Below are positions 1-8,077 of a stretch of 64,000 bases of DNA, one piece after another (position 1 is the first letter of the stretch; each line of letters opens with the position of its first letter). The notes beneath the pieces were generated by a model. That model ran no database searches. It was not told the DNA's origin and saw nothing but the letters and a program-made list of their open reading frames with translations. The stretch is from Candidatus Acidiferrales bacterium (GTDB lineage: Bacteria; Acidobacteriota; Terriglobia; Acidiferrales; UBA7541): NCBI GenBank assembly GCA_035934015.1, contig DASYYH010000016.1:418753-482752 (forward strand), in the 5' to 3' direction. The position numbers and the translations under genes are program-made.

Positions 1-325
1 TCAGTGCTGCGGCTTCATCCTCGACAATATCCAAGACTGAATCGAGCCGCACCATTTTAAGGAGTTGAGAGACGCGTTTCGTTGGCGCGAAGAAGGTGCA
101 GTTCCCGCCACACTTCTTCATCTGGCTGTACACGCGAACGAGCGAGCCGATACCGGAGCTATCCATCTCGGGCACAGAGGCGAGGTTAATAGCCATGCGG
201 CGGACTCCGCCGTCGATCAACTCCTGCACTTGCTGGCGGAACGCTTGCTCGCTCTCGCCGAGCTTGAGCGCACCGGCGAGATCAACAATGGTAATCGGCC
301 CTGCTTTACGAATCGAGACGGTCAA
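1..325 (-). CDS. STAS-domain anti-sigma factor antagonist (3' end outside window)
   Basis: The minus strand encodes about 108 residues that run off the left edge of the window, so the C-terminus is missing. The protein matches the STAS fold of SpoIIAA-like anti-anti-sigma factors. It has an N-terminal strand (ITIVDLAGALKLGES) and the conserved DSSGIGSLV segment, whose first Ser is the usual phosphorylation site. Such proteins bind a cognate anti-sigma kinase and so release a sigma factor. I see no ATG. The best start is a TTG at 323-325 with GGGGG five bases upstream; a TTG at 371-373 is the alternative. The neighbouring operon is on the other strand and not obviously linked. The family call is firm, the start is not. 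Confidence 0.75.
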   Translation of the reverse strand, partial: MTVSIRKAGPITIVDLAGALKLGESEQAFRQQVQELIDGGVRRMAINLASVPEMDSSGIGSLVRVYSQMKKCGGNCTFFAPTKRVSQLLKMVRLDSVLDIVEDEAAAL

Positions 326-519
326 GCAGCCCCCACGCGGTAGAAAGGTACCCGAACTTGTCCTTCCAAGCAAGAGACGGATGGACTGACAGGCTTAATG
401 GCAACTCTCCTTGACTCCCAACATGGCTTTTGCTAGGTTTCTACCGATTCTAAGCTCGATTTTCCTCCAATCTGCAATGCTGAGAATAAAGCACGTCCGC
501 ATCTCTCCGGGAGAGTGCC

Positions 520-2979
520 GTGGAACCTTCTTCCCACTTGCTTGACCTCGCGACTATTTTCTATGCCTGCCGTGACACAGAAACACTGCTGAAAACCCTT
601 GCGGGGCGTTTAGGGACTTCCCTTGATGCGCGGGCCGTCATAGTGTGGATCGCCGCCTGGGACAACGAGGGCGATGATGAATCGGAAACCGAAACAATTT
701 CCGCAAAACTCCAAGCAGCTTGGTTCGCTTCTGGGGAGCGTTTCGAGCCGGTTGCCAATATGGTTTCGGAAGGCGTACTCGTGCAGGTGCTCGAAAGTGG
801 TGAACCGCTGGAATTCTCTTCGAAATCTGAAGACGAAGACATCTTGGCGCACTTGGCCGAATCGTCGCGCGAGCGCGTGGAGGCGGAGCTTTACTGTCCA
901 TTGCCGGGACCACAGCGTTCAGCCGGAGTCGTCGAGATTCTCAATCCGCGACGCGGCAGATTCACGCCCGACGAACTGCAGTATGTGCGAGAAGTGAGCC
1001 GCCTCGCAGGGCTCGCACTGGAAAATTGCCAGGACCGCGAACGACAAGTCCATGAGCATCTTACAACGGTCGAGCGTCTGACGGCGTTGTACGACATCAG
1101 CCGCATCTTTAATTCCACGCTTGAAATGGAAGAGTTGTTGCCCGTCATCACCGAGAAAATTCGTGACCTGTTGAATGCCTCCGCCTGCAACCTCTGGCTC
1201 GTAGATGCGGAGACGAACAGTCTTCACGCCATGCAGCAAGCCGGTGAGGACCCAACTCTGGGCGAAGGAGCACAGTGCGCGATCGGGGAAGGGGTGGTCG
1301 GCAAAGCGGCACAATTAGGTCAGCCAGTACTTGTGGAAGCTGCTTCTGAAGATGAAATGCTGGCAGAGCGGCGCAAGAATGAGACGGAAGACTTCCACTT
1401 GGAGTCGGTCATATGCTCGCCACTTCTCAAGGGCGAAGAAGTGATGGGCGCTATCGAAGTGGTCAACCGCATCGGCGGCGGTGCATTCTCGGAAGAAGAT
1501 CTCTATTTTCTTTCCAACATTAGTGAGCAGGCTGCGATCGCGATAAGTAACGCCAAGCTGCTCGACGCTGAGCGTAAAGTGAGCGTTCTCGACGCGCTGC
1601 TGGGCATCAGCCGTGAGATTACCTCCACGCTGGATCTCGATCATGTGCTGCGCACGGTCGTGCAGCAGGCCTCCACGATCATCCCATTTGATCGCGGTGT
1701 GATCGGCCTTTTCGATCGCGATCGTTTCCTGCTGGGTGCGGTTTCCGGGGAAACCGAAGTACCGAAGACACTAGAAATGGACCAATTTAAGGGAGTCTTA
1801 GAATGGGCCGCGCGACAGGAAAGCGCTGTTTCCGTCGACCGCGATGATGATGGCTGGCGATTGGATCCGCCGGAAGCCAAAGAATCAGTAGCTGCGTTCT
1901 TGGAGAATCATGGATATGCGGGTTTTTATGCGCTGCCATTGCGAGACGATCAGGGAGCGATTGGAGCAATCGGACTGCTTAGCCAGCAGGCTGATTTTCT
2001 CGATGATGACGAACGGGAGACGCTGGCGATTCTCGGCAATCAGACGGCTGTAGCTATTCGAAACGCCCAGCTCTACCAACAAGTGCCGCTTGCCGGCTTC
2101 CTGAAACCATGGGCCGAACGCAAAGAAAAACTCTTTGCCGCGATGCCCAAAGCTCGCTGGATCGCATGGGCTTGGCGTGGTGCGATTGCTGCTGCGCTGC
2201 TTTTCATCATTCCGATGCCCATGCGCATAGGCGCAAATGCAACCGTGGTGCCGGCGGCCAGGCGCGTCGTCGCTGCCGAAGCTGGCGGGATCGTGGACCG
2301 CGTGATGGTCCATGAAGGCAGTAAGGTCAAGGCCGGAGAGTTGCTCGCGGCGCTCGATTCGAGCGCCGACCAGCTAAAGCTGGTGCAGGCGCAAACCGCA
2401 CTCGCGAACGCCCAGCGCGCACTGGCGGATGCCGAATTTCGCGGAGATCCTTCTGCGGCTGGGCAAGCACACATCGAAGTGCAGCTGCATCAGGCGGAAG
2501 TCCAGTTCGAACGCACGCGCGTGAGCGAAGCCATGCTCCTCGCGCCCATATCCGGCATAGTGGTCACGCCCAAGGTAGAGCAGAAGGTGGGTGCGATGCT
2601 GAAGCCGGGAGATGCTTTCTGCGAACTGGTGGATCCAAGTGAGATGGCCGTCGAAATGAGCGTTCGCGAAACGGACATGCCGTTGCTGCGTGACGGGATC
2701 CCTGTGCAAATCAAGTTGAATGCGCTGCCGCTGGAAACACTTCGCGGTACCGTGGATCGTCTCGGTGCCGTAACACGTTCGGAAAATGGTGAGCAATTTT
2801 TCGTAGTTCGAGCCGACTTCGCCAATTCTGGGTTGGCCGCGCGCGACGGCATGGTAGGCAGCGCAAAGATCCTTGCCGCAGGTGGATGGTTTTCCTCTGG
2901 ATGGTTTCCATTGGGATATGTGATTTTTCGTGCGCCCTTCCGCTGGGCTTGGGAGTCAGTCTGGTCATGGCTACCGTGA
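520..2979 (+). CDS. GAF x3 - transmembrane - HlyD adaptor fusion
   Basis: This 819-residue protein starts at GTG 520, with GGGAGAG just upstream. Three GAF-like domains occupy roughly residues 5-170, 185-350 and 358-525. A single membrane helix follows at about 546-568. The rest is an HlyD/membrane-fusion module: a split lipoyl domain (AGGIVDRVMVHEG), an alpha-hairpin around 615-665 and a beta-barrel (GIVVTPKVEQKVG). GAF domains bind small ligands or cyclic nucleotides, so the protein seems to join cytoplasmic sensing to a periplasmic adaptor, an unusual fusion. It ends in a Trp-rich tail (FRWAWESVWSWLP). It is the first gene of an operon with the next two, 19 bp from its neighbour. The domain calls are confident; the function as part of an exporter is inference. 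Confidence 0.85.
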   Translation: MEPSSHLLDLATIFYACRDTETLLKTLAGRLGTSLDARAVIVWIAAWDNEGDDESETETISAKLQAAWFASGERFEPVANMVSEGVLVQVLESGEPLEFSSKSEDEDILAHLAESSRERVEAELYCPLPGPQRSAGVVEILNPRRGRFTPDELQYVREVSRLAGLALENCQDRERQVHEHLTTVERLTALYDISRIFNSTLEMEELLPVITEKIRDLLNASACNLWLVDAETNSLHAMQQAGEDPTLGEGAQCAIGEGVVGKAAQLGQPVLVEAASEDEMLAERRKNETEDFHLESVICSPLLKGEEVMGAIEVVNRIGGGAFSEEDLYFLSNISEQAAIAISNAKLLDAERKVSVLDALLGISREITSTLDLDHVLRTVVQQASTIIPFDRGVIGLFDRDRFLLGAVSGETEVPKTLEMDQFKGVLEWAARQESAVSVDRDDDGWRLDPPEAKESVAAFLENHGYAGFYALPLRDDQGAIGAIGLLSQQADFLDDDERETLAILGNQTAVAIRNAQLYQQVPLAGFLKPWAERKEKLFAAMPKARWIAWAWRGAIAAALLFIIPMPMRIGANATVVPAARRVVAAEAGGIVDRVMVHEGSKVKAGELLAALDSSADQLKLVQAQTALANAQRALADAEFRGDPSAAGQAHIEVQLHQAEVQFERTRVSEAMLLAPISGIVVTPKVEQKVGAMLKPGDAFCELVDPSEMAVEMSVRETDMPLLRDGIPVQIKLNALPLETLRGTVDRLGAVTRSENGEQFFVVRADFANSGLAARDGMVGSAKILAAGGWFSSGWFPLGYVIFRAPFRWAWESVWSWLP

Positions 2980-2998
2980 TGCCTTGGGAGGAGACAAC

Positions 2999-3910
2999 AT
3001 GAGGCGTGCTATTTTCATTTGTGGCATGGTGCTCGCGCTTGGCGGCACGGTAGGCTGCTCGAATCCAATTGCCGCATCGAGTCCCCCGGCGAATTCAGAA
3101 ACGGCGGCAACCACTCCTCGCGCTCCGGCAGCGGAGACGCCCAAGCCGCTCAGCCTGCTAAGCATTCTTTCCGTCGAAAAGGCGGTTGACGTAACAGCGC
3201 AACGCGGTGGTGTGGTCCTCGCGACGGAAAAGGACGAGGGCAGCGTCGTTCGCACCGGAGACGAGATGGGACGGCTCGATGACAGCACCCTGCAGGCCGA
3301 GTTGCAAAAAGCCGAGTCCGATTTGCTAGTCTCACAGAATAATGTGAAATACAAAGAGGCTGAAGAGCAGGCGAAAAATGCGCAATTACAGCGCCAGCAA
3401 CTCTTGCGAGCCAGCGGTCTGAGCAGCGAAGCAGACCTTGAAGAGGCCGAGTTTGAAGCGAAGGGTGCGGCCTATGATCTCGACAGCTGGCGGCAGGCGG
3501 TCAAGAGTAATCAGGCGCAAATTCACGAGCTCCAAATCGAAATTGCCAAGACGCATATCAGCGCGCCCTTTTCAGGAGTTGTCGTCCACCGTTATATTCG
3601 TCAGGGCGAACAGGTAAACAAGAACGACAAATGTTTCCGCGTTAGCCAGTTAGCGCCCCTCCAAGTGGAATTTCAGGTGCCGGAAACCGGCGGTGTCCTT
3701 CCGCAGCCTGGTTTGGCTTTTTCTCTTCGATTGTCTGCTGGCTCCGAACAACTCTATACCGCAAGAGTGCTCCGCGTAAGTCCCACGATCGATCCGGCGA
3801 GCGACAGCTATGACGTTGTGGGTCGCTTGACTGGCGGCAATCTGGACGGGCTGCGGCCGGGAATGTCCGTCGAGGTTTTGTGGCCTGTTAGCTCTAGGCT
3901 GGGCCGGTAG
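2999..3910 (+). CDS. HlyD/RND-type periplasmic adaptor lipoprotein
   Basis: The 303-residue protein starts at ATG 2999 behind GGGAGGAG. An in-frame extension to 2930 would overlap the upstream gene and hide the signal peptide. The N-terminus is a lipoprotein signal, with Cys about 20 residues in (LGGTVGCS), so it is probably anchored in the inner membrane facing the periplasm. The body is a membrane-fusion protein: first half-lipoyl domain (RGGVVLATEKDEGSVVRTGD), a coiled-coil hairpin around 100-180, second half-lipoyl (THISAPFSGVVVHRYI) and a beta-barrel. It lies between two other HlyD-containing proteins with very short spacing. No RND pump or outer-membrane channel is visible nearby, so its transport partner is unknown. 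Confidence 0.85.
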   Translation: MRRAIFICGMVLALGGTVGCSNPIAASSPPANSETAATTPRAPAAETPKPLSLLSILSVEKAVDVTAQRGGVVLATEKDEGSVVRTGDEMGRLDDSTLQAELQKAESDLLVSQNNVKYKEAEEQAKNAQLQRQQLLRASGLSSEADLEEAEFEAKGAAYDLDSWRQAVKSNQAQIHELQIEIAKTHISAPFSGVVVHRYIRQGEQVNKNDKCFRVSQLAPLQVEFQVPETGGVLPQPGLAFSLRLSAGSEQLYTARVLRVSPTIDPASDSYDVVGRLTGGNLDGLRPGMSVEVLWPVSSRLGR

Positions 3911-3916
3911 CCGGCC

Positions 3917-6061
3917 ATGCGCTTTGGCCCATCGGGACTGCGAGCCTCGCGAGTGCTGGCCAAAGGGCTGCACCGTCCGAAAGTTCGCTCCGATATCCGC
4001 GTAAGCCGACAAAATGTCGCCGGTGAAATCAGTTATGTGATCAAAATCAGCGAAACGGCAAGCTATAACCGCTACGGCAGCTATGAATTTGAGTTGTTGC
4101 AAGCCTTTGATGGCACGCGTACAGCAGCCGAAGCTGCCGAATACATGAATGAACGCTACCCTGACACACCTATTGACGAAGCCACGATCTTGGATTTTTT
4201 GGAAGGCATCCCGCCCGATATGTGGGAGCGAACCGTCGGCGAGAAGAATCTCGCTATCTTGGAGCGCCTTCGCGACGAACGCAAGAGTCGCCTCGATCAG
4301 TCCAACCTCCTTTACATAACCTTTAAGGCTTGGGATCCCGACAAGGTTCTCTCGCGCCTCGACCCGGTTCTCAGCTGGATGTACACGCGGGGTTTCATAT
4401 ACTTCTCGGTGGGATTGTTTTTGCTCATGCTCTGGCTTCTGTCAGGAGACTGGAGTCGTATTGCGCATGATACCAAGGAACTCTGGAACTTCTCCGATAA
4501 GTCCGCTTATTACCTGTGGGTTTTTTGGTTGCTCATGCTGGTTATCGGGGGCATTCACGAATTCGGGCATGGGCTCACGTGCAAACATTATGGCGGCGAA
4601 GTCCATCAGATGGGATTCATGCTGATTTACCTTACGCCTGCATTTTTCACCGACACGACCGACGTATTGATGATGGACCGCGTGGCCCCGCGCCAGTGGA
4701 CTATCTTCGCGGGAATTTGGGTGGAGTTGTTGCTGTGCAGCATTTCCGCTGTAATCTGGCACTTCACACTTCCCGGCTCCACGGTCAATGGCCTGGCTTA
4801 CATGATGATGCTGCTCTGTGGAATTCAGGGCACTCTGTTGAATCTCAATCCTCTGATCAAAGCGGACGGCTACTACGCTCTCTGCCAGTACCTGCAAATC
4901 GACAATCTGCGCGAGGACTCCTTTGAATTCCTGCAAGCCTGGCTTCTCCAAAACGCTCTCCGCCGTCAGGTGGAACTCCCGGCCGCAAGCCGGCGGCAAA
5001 GAAAAATCTTCCTGACCTACTCTCTCACGGCGCTCGTTTACAGCATCACGCTGATTACCGTGGTGCTCTTGTGGTTGAAGAATGTATGCATCAACAAGTT
5101 TGGTGCCTGGGGTTACGTCATTTTCGCCGCGGCAATTTATTTCTTTGCCCATCGGAAAATCCGGAAGCTGGCGACAAAGCTCCCCTCTTGGTGGGTAAAG
5201 GCAAAGGAGGGTTATATGGCCTGGAAACTGACGCGAAGGCAAACCGTTGGTATGGCAGTGGCCGTCGTACTGCTGACCGTGCCACCTATTCCGTCGAGGA
5301 TTTCCGTGCCCTGTATCCTTGAGCCCAGCGGTCAAGCTGAGGCGCGCGCCGCAGTCTCAGGCGTTGTCCAGCAAGTGCTCGTGCGGCAAGGAGAACAAGT
5401 GCAGCAAGGGCAGGTGCTCGCGGTCTTGGAAAATCCTTTGCTGGCCTCAGCCGTGGCTGTAGACACGCAACAACTCGCCCTCGAACAGAGCCGGCTCCGC
5501 TCGGCAGAAGGGGCCGCCAATGCAGACGCGGCAGCGACGGCCAGTCGCGAAGTAACTCGGCTTGAAAAATACATGGAGATTGCCCAGCGAGAATACGCAC
5601 AGCTCCAAGTCCGCGCACCGATCGCCGCGACCGTCACCACGCCCGAGCTTGCTGAAACGGTAGGAGAATATCTACCCGAAGGGGAGACTTTCTGTCATCT
5701 TTCTTCTCGCACGGAAATGCGTGTGCGCATCCTGGTGCACGATTGGGCGGCTGACGATGTGCGGCCCGGCGCGCGTTTGTTGCTGAAGGTCTCTTCTTAC
5801 CCATTGAGAACTTATTCTGGCCGGGTGGATCGAATCATGCCGGCCATGGCTTCCGACCGCCCCGTCGGAGATCCTACAGCGCTCACCCGCTATGGTCAGG
5901 AGCTGGCCAACTATATGGCCGTGATCGCTGATTTACCGAATCCGGATGGCTCGCTCCGCGAAGGAATGACCGGAACAGTTAAAATCTACAGCCCTGCGCG
6001 CTCGATTGTCTGGCAGGTGGGCCGTGGCACATGGCGGTGGCTTAGGTCCCAGTTTTGGTGA
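3917..6061 (+). CDS. PqqD-like domain / M50 site-2 protease / HlyD fusion
   Basis: This 714-residue membrane protein begins 6 bp after the previous stop. Residues of about 25-100 look like a PqqD-type winged helix (SYVIKISETASYNRYG, then LLQAFDGTRTAAEAAEYM), the fold used as a precursor-peptide recognition element in peptide-maturation systems. The middle is a multi-pass M50 metalloprotease with the zinc motif HEFGH at 214-218 and a distal NPLIKADGYY motif near 312-321. The last 240 residues are an HlyD module with split lipoyl domain and hairpin. The tail is Trp-rich (WQVGRGTWRWLRSQFW), like that of the first operon gene. M50 enzymes cut within or near the membrane. I infer processing and hand-over of an exported peptide. 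The domains are well supported; the substrate is not shown. Confidence 0.85.
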   Translation: MRFGPSGLRASRVLAKGLHRPKVRSDIRVSRQNVAGEISYVIKISETASYNRYGSYEFELLQAFDGTRTAAEAAEYMNERYPDTPIDEATILDFLEGIPPDMWERTVGEKNLAILERLRDERKSRLDQSNLLYITFKAWDPDKVLSRLDPVLSWMYTRGFIYFSVGLFLLMLWLLSGDWSRIAHDTKELWNFSDKSAYYLWVFWLLMLVIGGIHEFGHGLTCKHYGGEVHQMGFMLIYLTPAFFTDTTDVLMMDRVAPRQWTIFAGIWVELLLCSISAVIWHFTLPGSTVNGLAYMMMLLCGIQGTLLNLNPLIKADGYYALCQYLQIDNLREDSFEFLQAWLLQNALRRQVELPAASRRQRKIFLTYSLTALVYSITLITVVLLWLKNVCINKFGAWGYVIFAAAIYFFAHRKIRKLATKLPSWWVKAKEGYMAWKLTRRQTVGMAVAVVLLTVPPIPSRISVPCILEPSGQAEARAAVSGVVQQVLVRQGEQVQQGQVLAVLENPLLASAVAVDTQQLALEQSRLRSAEGAANADAAATASREVTRLEKYMEIAQREYAQLQVRAPIAATVTTPELAETVGEYLPEGETFCHLSSRTEMRVRILVHDWAADDVRPGARLLLKVSSYPLRTYSGRVDRIMPAMASDRPVGDPTALTRYGQELANYMAVIADLPNPDGSLREGMTGTVKIYSPARSIVWQVGRGTWRWLRSQFW

Positions 6062-6151
6062 GATCTGTCTATCACCGCGCTGGCCGCCAAGACTGCCATA
6101 GCTTAGAAACGTTTGATTGCTAAAGGTGTTTCGGGAGGACAGAAACTGCCA

Positions 6152-6177
6152 GGGCTGCTGCACCGCCGCAGCAGCCC
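6152..6177 (+). terminator. Hairpin at the end of the HlyD/M50 operon
   Basis: A perfect 10-bp inverted repeat (GGGCTGCTGC / GCAGCAGCCC) with a 6-base loop lies about 90 bp after the M50 gene and before the convergent peptide gene. There is no T-run, so it may act as a weak or two-way terminator or as an mRNA-end stabiliser. Confidence 0.45.
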
Positions 6178-6246
6178 CTCAACGACTCGACTGTGGCACG
6201 TTCATGAAACCATTTGCGAGCCGCCAAAAACGACGCGGCACAGCAT

Positions 6247-6381
6247 TTAGAAGGTGCTGGGACCCCGTCGCAACGTGTTCATCTGCTTGAGCGTCTTGAA
6301 CGATTTCAGAGACTTGAGTGGCTTGAGCGTCTTCACTTTTCCCAGAGCCTTACCCTTGTTCGCCGTCTTCTTGGTAGCCAT
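6247..6381 (-). CDS. Short cationic Lys/Leu-repeat peptide (44 aa)
   Basis: The gene encodes 44 residues with about 30% Lys/Arg and no acidic residue. The N-terminal third is polar (MATKKTANKGKALG). Then comes a run in which Leu or Phe alternates with Lys in an L-K-x-L-K pattern (TLKPLKSLKSFKTLKQM), followed by NTLRRGPSTF. A longer in-frame start at 6453 exists. ATG 6379-6381 is clearly better: it has GGGGAGGAAG eight bases upstream, one of the strongest ribosome binding sites in the window. There is no signal peptide. It converges on the PqqD/M50/HlyD gene, lies downstream of a sigma-54 activator, and has its own sigma-54 promoter. It could be an exported antimicrobial-type or signalling peptide. 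A small DNA- or RNA-binding basic protein is the main alternative. I do not recognise a family. Confidence 0.75.
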   Translation of the reverse strand: MATKKTANKGKALGKVKTLKPLKSLKSFKTLKQMNTLRRGPSTF

Positions 6382-6436
6382 TGTTAACTTCCTCCCCTTC
6401 AGATTTGCGCCCCCGTGGGCGGACACTACGAAAATA

Positions 6437-6452
6437 TGCAATCCGATGCCCA
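6437..6452 (-). promoter_or_regulatory. Sigma-54 (-24/-12) promoter of the cationic peptide gene
   Basis: Read on the minus strand the sequence is TGGGCATCGGATTGCAT: GG at 6451-6450, exactly ten bases, then GC at 6439-6438 inside TTGCA. This matches the invariant GG-N10-GC of sigma-54 promoters. The predicted start near 6426 gives a leader of about 45 bases carrying the strong ribosome binding site of the peptide gene. Confidence 0.7.
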
Positions 6453-6549
6453 AAAAAACGAACCGCCTCCCATCGTGAGTTCCCGCAGAATCCTAACGGT
6501 TTAGGATGGTCCAGTACTGCCGTCGCGTTCTCGCTGGAAGTGTGGAATT

Positions 6550-6587
6550 GTTGAAATTATCAACATCGGTTGAGTTTTTCATCAACC
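6550..6587 (-). promoter_or_regulatory. Tandem GTTGA/TCAAC dyads, candidate activator-binding sites
   Basis: Two inverted repeats lie side by side: GTTGA-N5-TCAAC at 6550-6564 and GTTGA-N8-TCAAC at 6569-6586, the latter extended by one G/C pair. Their centres are about 20 bp apart, two helical turns. They lie roughly 130 and 150 bp upstream of the predicted sigma-54 start, the usual place for enhancer sites of NtrC-type activators. The differing spacer lengths are a caveat. Confidence 0.5.
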
Positions 6588-6601
6588 TCATGCGCTGCCT
6601 C

Positions 6602-7990
6602 TCACAAATTGAACTTGCGACGCAGGTAATTCATTCGATTTCGATCCACGCCCAGAAGTTTGGCGGCAGCGGCCATGTCCCGAGATGCCTGACGCACCGC
6701 TGTTTCCACCAGCTCTCGCTCATACGCCTGTAACTCCTTATCTAGCTCGATTCCGGAAGCCGGGAAGTGCGTTCGTCCTCGCCCGTTTACTGCAAGCGCG
6801 GCGCTAACCTCGCCGGGGAGGTCTCCTAATCCGATGGTCTCGGTTTCGCACATGAGCACAACGCGCTGGATGACATTTTCGAGCTCTCGCACGTTGCCAG
6901 GCCAGGGGTATTTCTTAAGTGCAGCCAGGGCCTCTTCGGAGACCCGCTTGGGGGAAAACTGGTTCGCTGCGCAGTAGACCTGCACAAAATAATCAGCAAG
7001 CAGGGAAATGTCTTCAACGCGCTCGCGTAGGGGAGGCAGGAATATAGGTACGACGTGGATGCGGTAATAAAGGTCCTGGCGAAATCGCTCCTGATGCACC
7101 ATCTCTTCCAAGTTCTCATTGGTAGCGGTGATCAGCCGGAAATCGACCTTGATGGGCTTCTTTCCGCCAAGCCGCAACACTGCATGGTCCTCAAGTACGC
7201 GCAGCAGCTTGGTTTGCAGCGATGGAGAGAGAGTGGCAATTTCGTCGAGAAAAAGGGAACCCTTGTCAGCCATCTCAATACGGCCTTCTTTTGTGGCCAC
7301 GGCTCCAGTGAACGCCCCCCTCTCATAGCCGAACAGCTCAGCCTCCATCAGCGTTTCTGGCAGCGCCGCGCAGTTTACGGAAATAAACGACCGTGAACGG
7401 CGTGGACTATTTTCATGGATCGATCGCGCAGCGAGTTCTTTGCCGGTCCCACTTTCGCCGCGAATAATCACTGTCGAAGAGGATCGGGCCACGCGGCGAA
7501 TCGTCTCGAAGACGTGCCGCATGGCATCGGTGGTGCCGAGCAGGTCCCCCAAACCGTGCTTTCTGCGAATTTCGTCCCGCAGGATGCGGTTCTCTCGTTG
7601 GATGCGGAGTTTTTCGATTCCCCGCGCTACTAGGACACGAAGCACGTCCGTGTCCAGCGGTTTGAGAAAATAGTCATAAGCCCCGGCGTCGATCACCTTC
7701 AGTGCCGTGGATTTCTTTTCTTCCGAACTTAGAACGATGACTAACGTATCGACCTCGCTGCCATCGAGGCGCGACAGTAGCTCCAGGCACTCACTCGAGC
7801 TGCCTGAGGGAATCGGCAGTCCCAAAAGGAGAACATCCAATTCGGCCTCCTGGAGCAACCGATATGCGTCTTTGTAGTTTTCCCCGTCGTAGATGTCGAA
7901 ATCGCCGCTTAGTGAAGCGTGGATACGCGAACGCAGGCCGTCATCATCATCGACGACCGCAATGCGTGGCCTCGTTCCCTTAGAGCTCAT
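6602..7990 (-). CDS. Sigma-54-dependent activator with degenerate receiver domain
   Basis: The 462-residue protein has the NtrC layout: receiver (about 9-122), AAA+ (about 135-370) and a Fis-type helix-turn-helix near the C-terminus (AAAAKLLGVDRNRMNYLRRK). The AAA+ domain has Walker A GESGTGKE and the sigma-54 contact loop GAFTGA. The receiver keeps the acidic pocket (VVDDDD, 13-17) and Lys110, but the phospho-acceptor Asp is replaced by Gly57 (VLLLGLPIP). Activation is therefore probably not by ordinary phosphorylation. I took ATG 7990, which begins just before the receiver; longer in-frame starts add only unconserved sequence, and no strong Shine-Dalgarno is seen. It is transcribed towards the peptide gene, and both the dyads and the sigma-54 promoter lie just downstream of it. 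Confidence 0.9.
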   Translation of the reverse strand: MSSKGTRPRIAVVDDDDGLRSRIHASLSGDFDIYDGENYKDAYRLLQEAELDVLLLGLPIPSGSSSECLELLSRLDGSEVDTLVIVLSSEEKKSTALKVIDAGAYDYFLKPLDTDVLRVLVARGIEKLRIQRENRILRDEIRRKHGLGDLLGTTDAMRHVFETIRRVARSSSTVIIRGESGTGKELAARSIHENSPRRSRSFISVNCAALPETLMEAELFGYERGAFTGAVATKEGRIEMADKGSLFLDEIATLSPSLQTKLLRVLEDHAVLRLGGKKPIKVDFRLITATNENLEEMVHQERFRQDLYYRIHVVPIFLPPLRERVEDISLLADYFVQVYCAANQFSPKRVSEEALAALKKYPWPGNVRELENVIQRVVLMCETETIGLGDLPGEVSAALAVNGRGRTHFPASGIELDKELQAYERELVETAVRQASRDMAAAAKLLGVDRNRMNYLRRKFNL

Positions 7991-8077
7991 TTTATTCAGG
8001 TGTGTCTTGATTACTCTTCGCGGCCTGCAGGGCCCGTATGGTTTCGAGATTCTAGAGTGTGACTTCGCCAGTGTCAA

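Noticed and set aside
400..420. Sigma-54 promoter upstream of the GAF-HlyD operon (TGGCAACTCTCCTTGAC)
   Set aside because: The spacing fits only if TG replaces the invariant GC at -12, so the operon probably uses another promoter.
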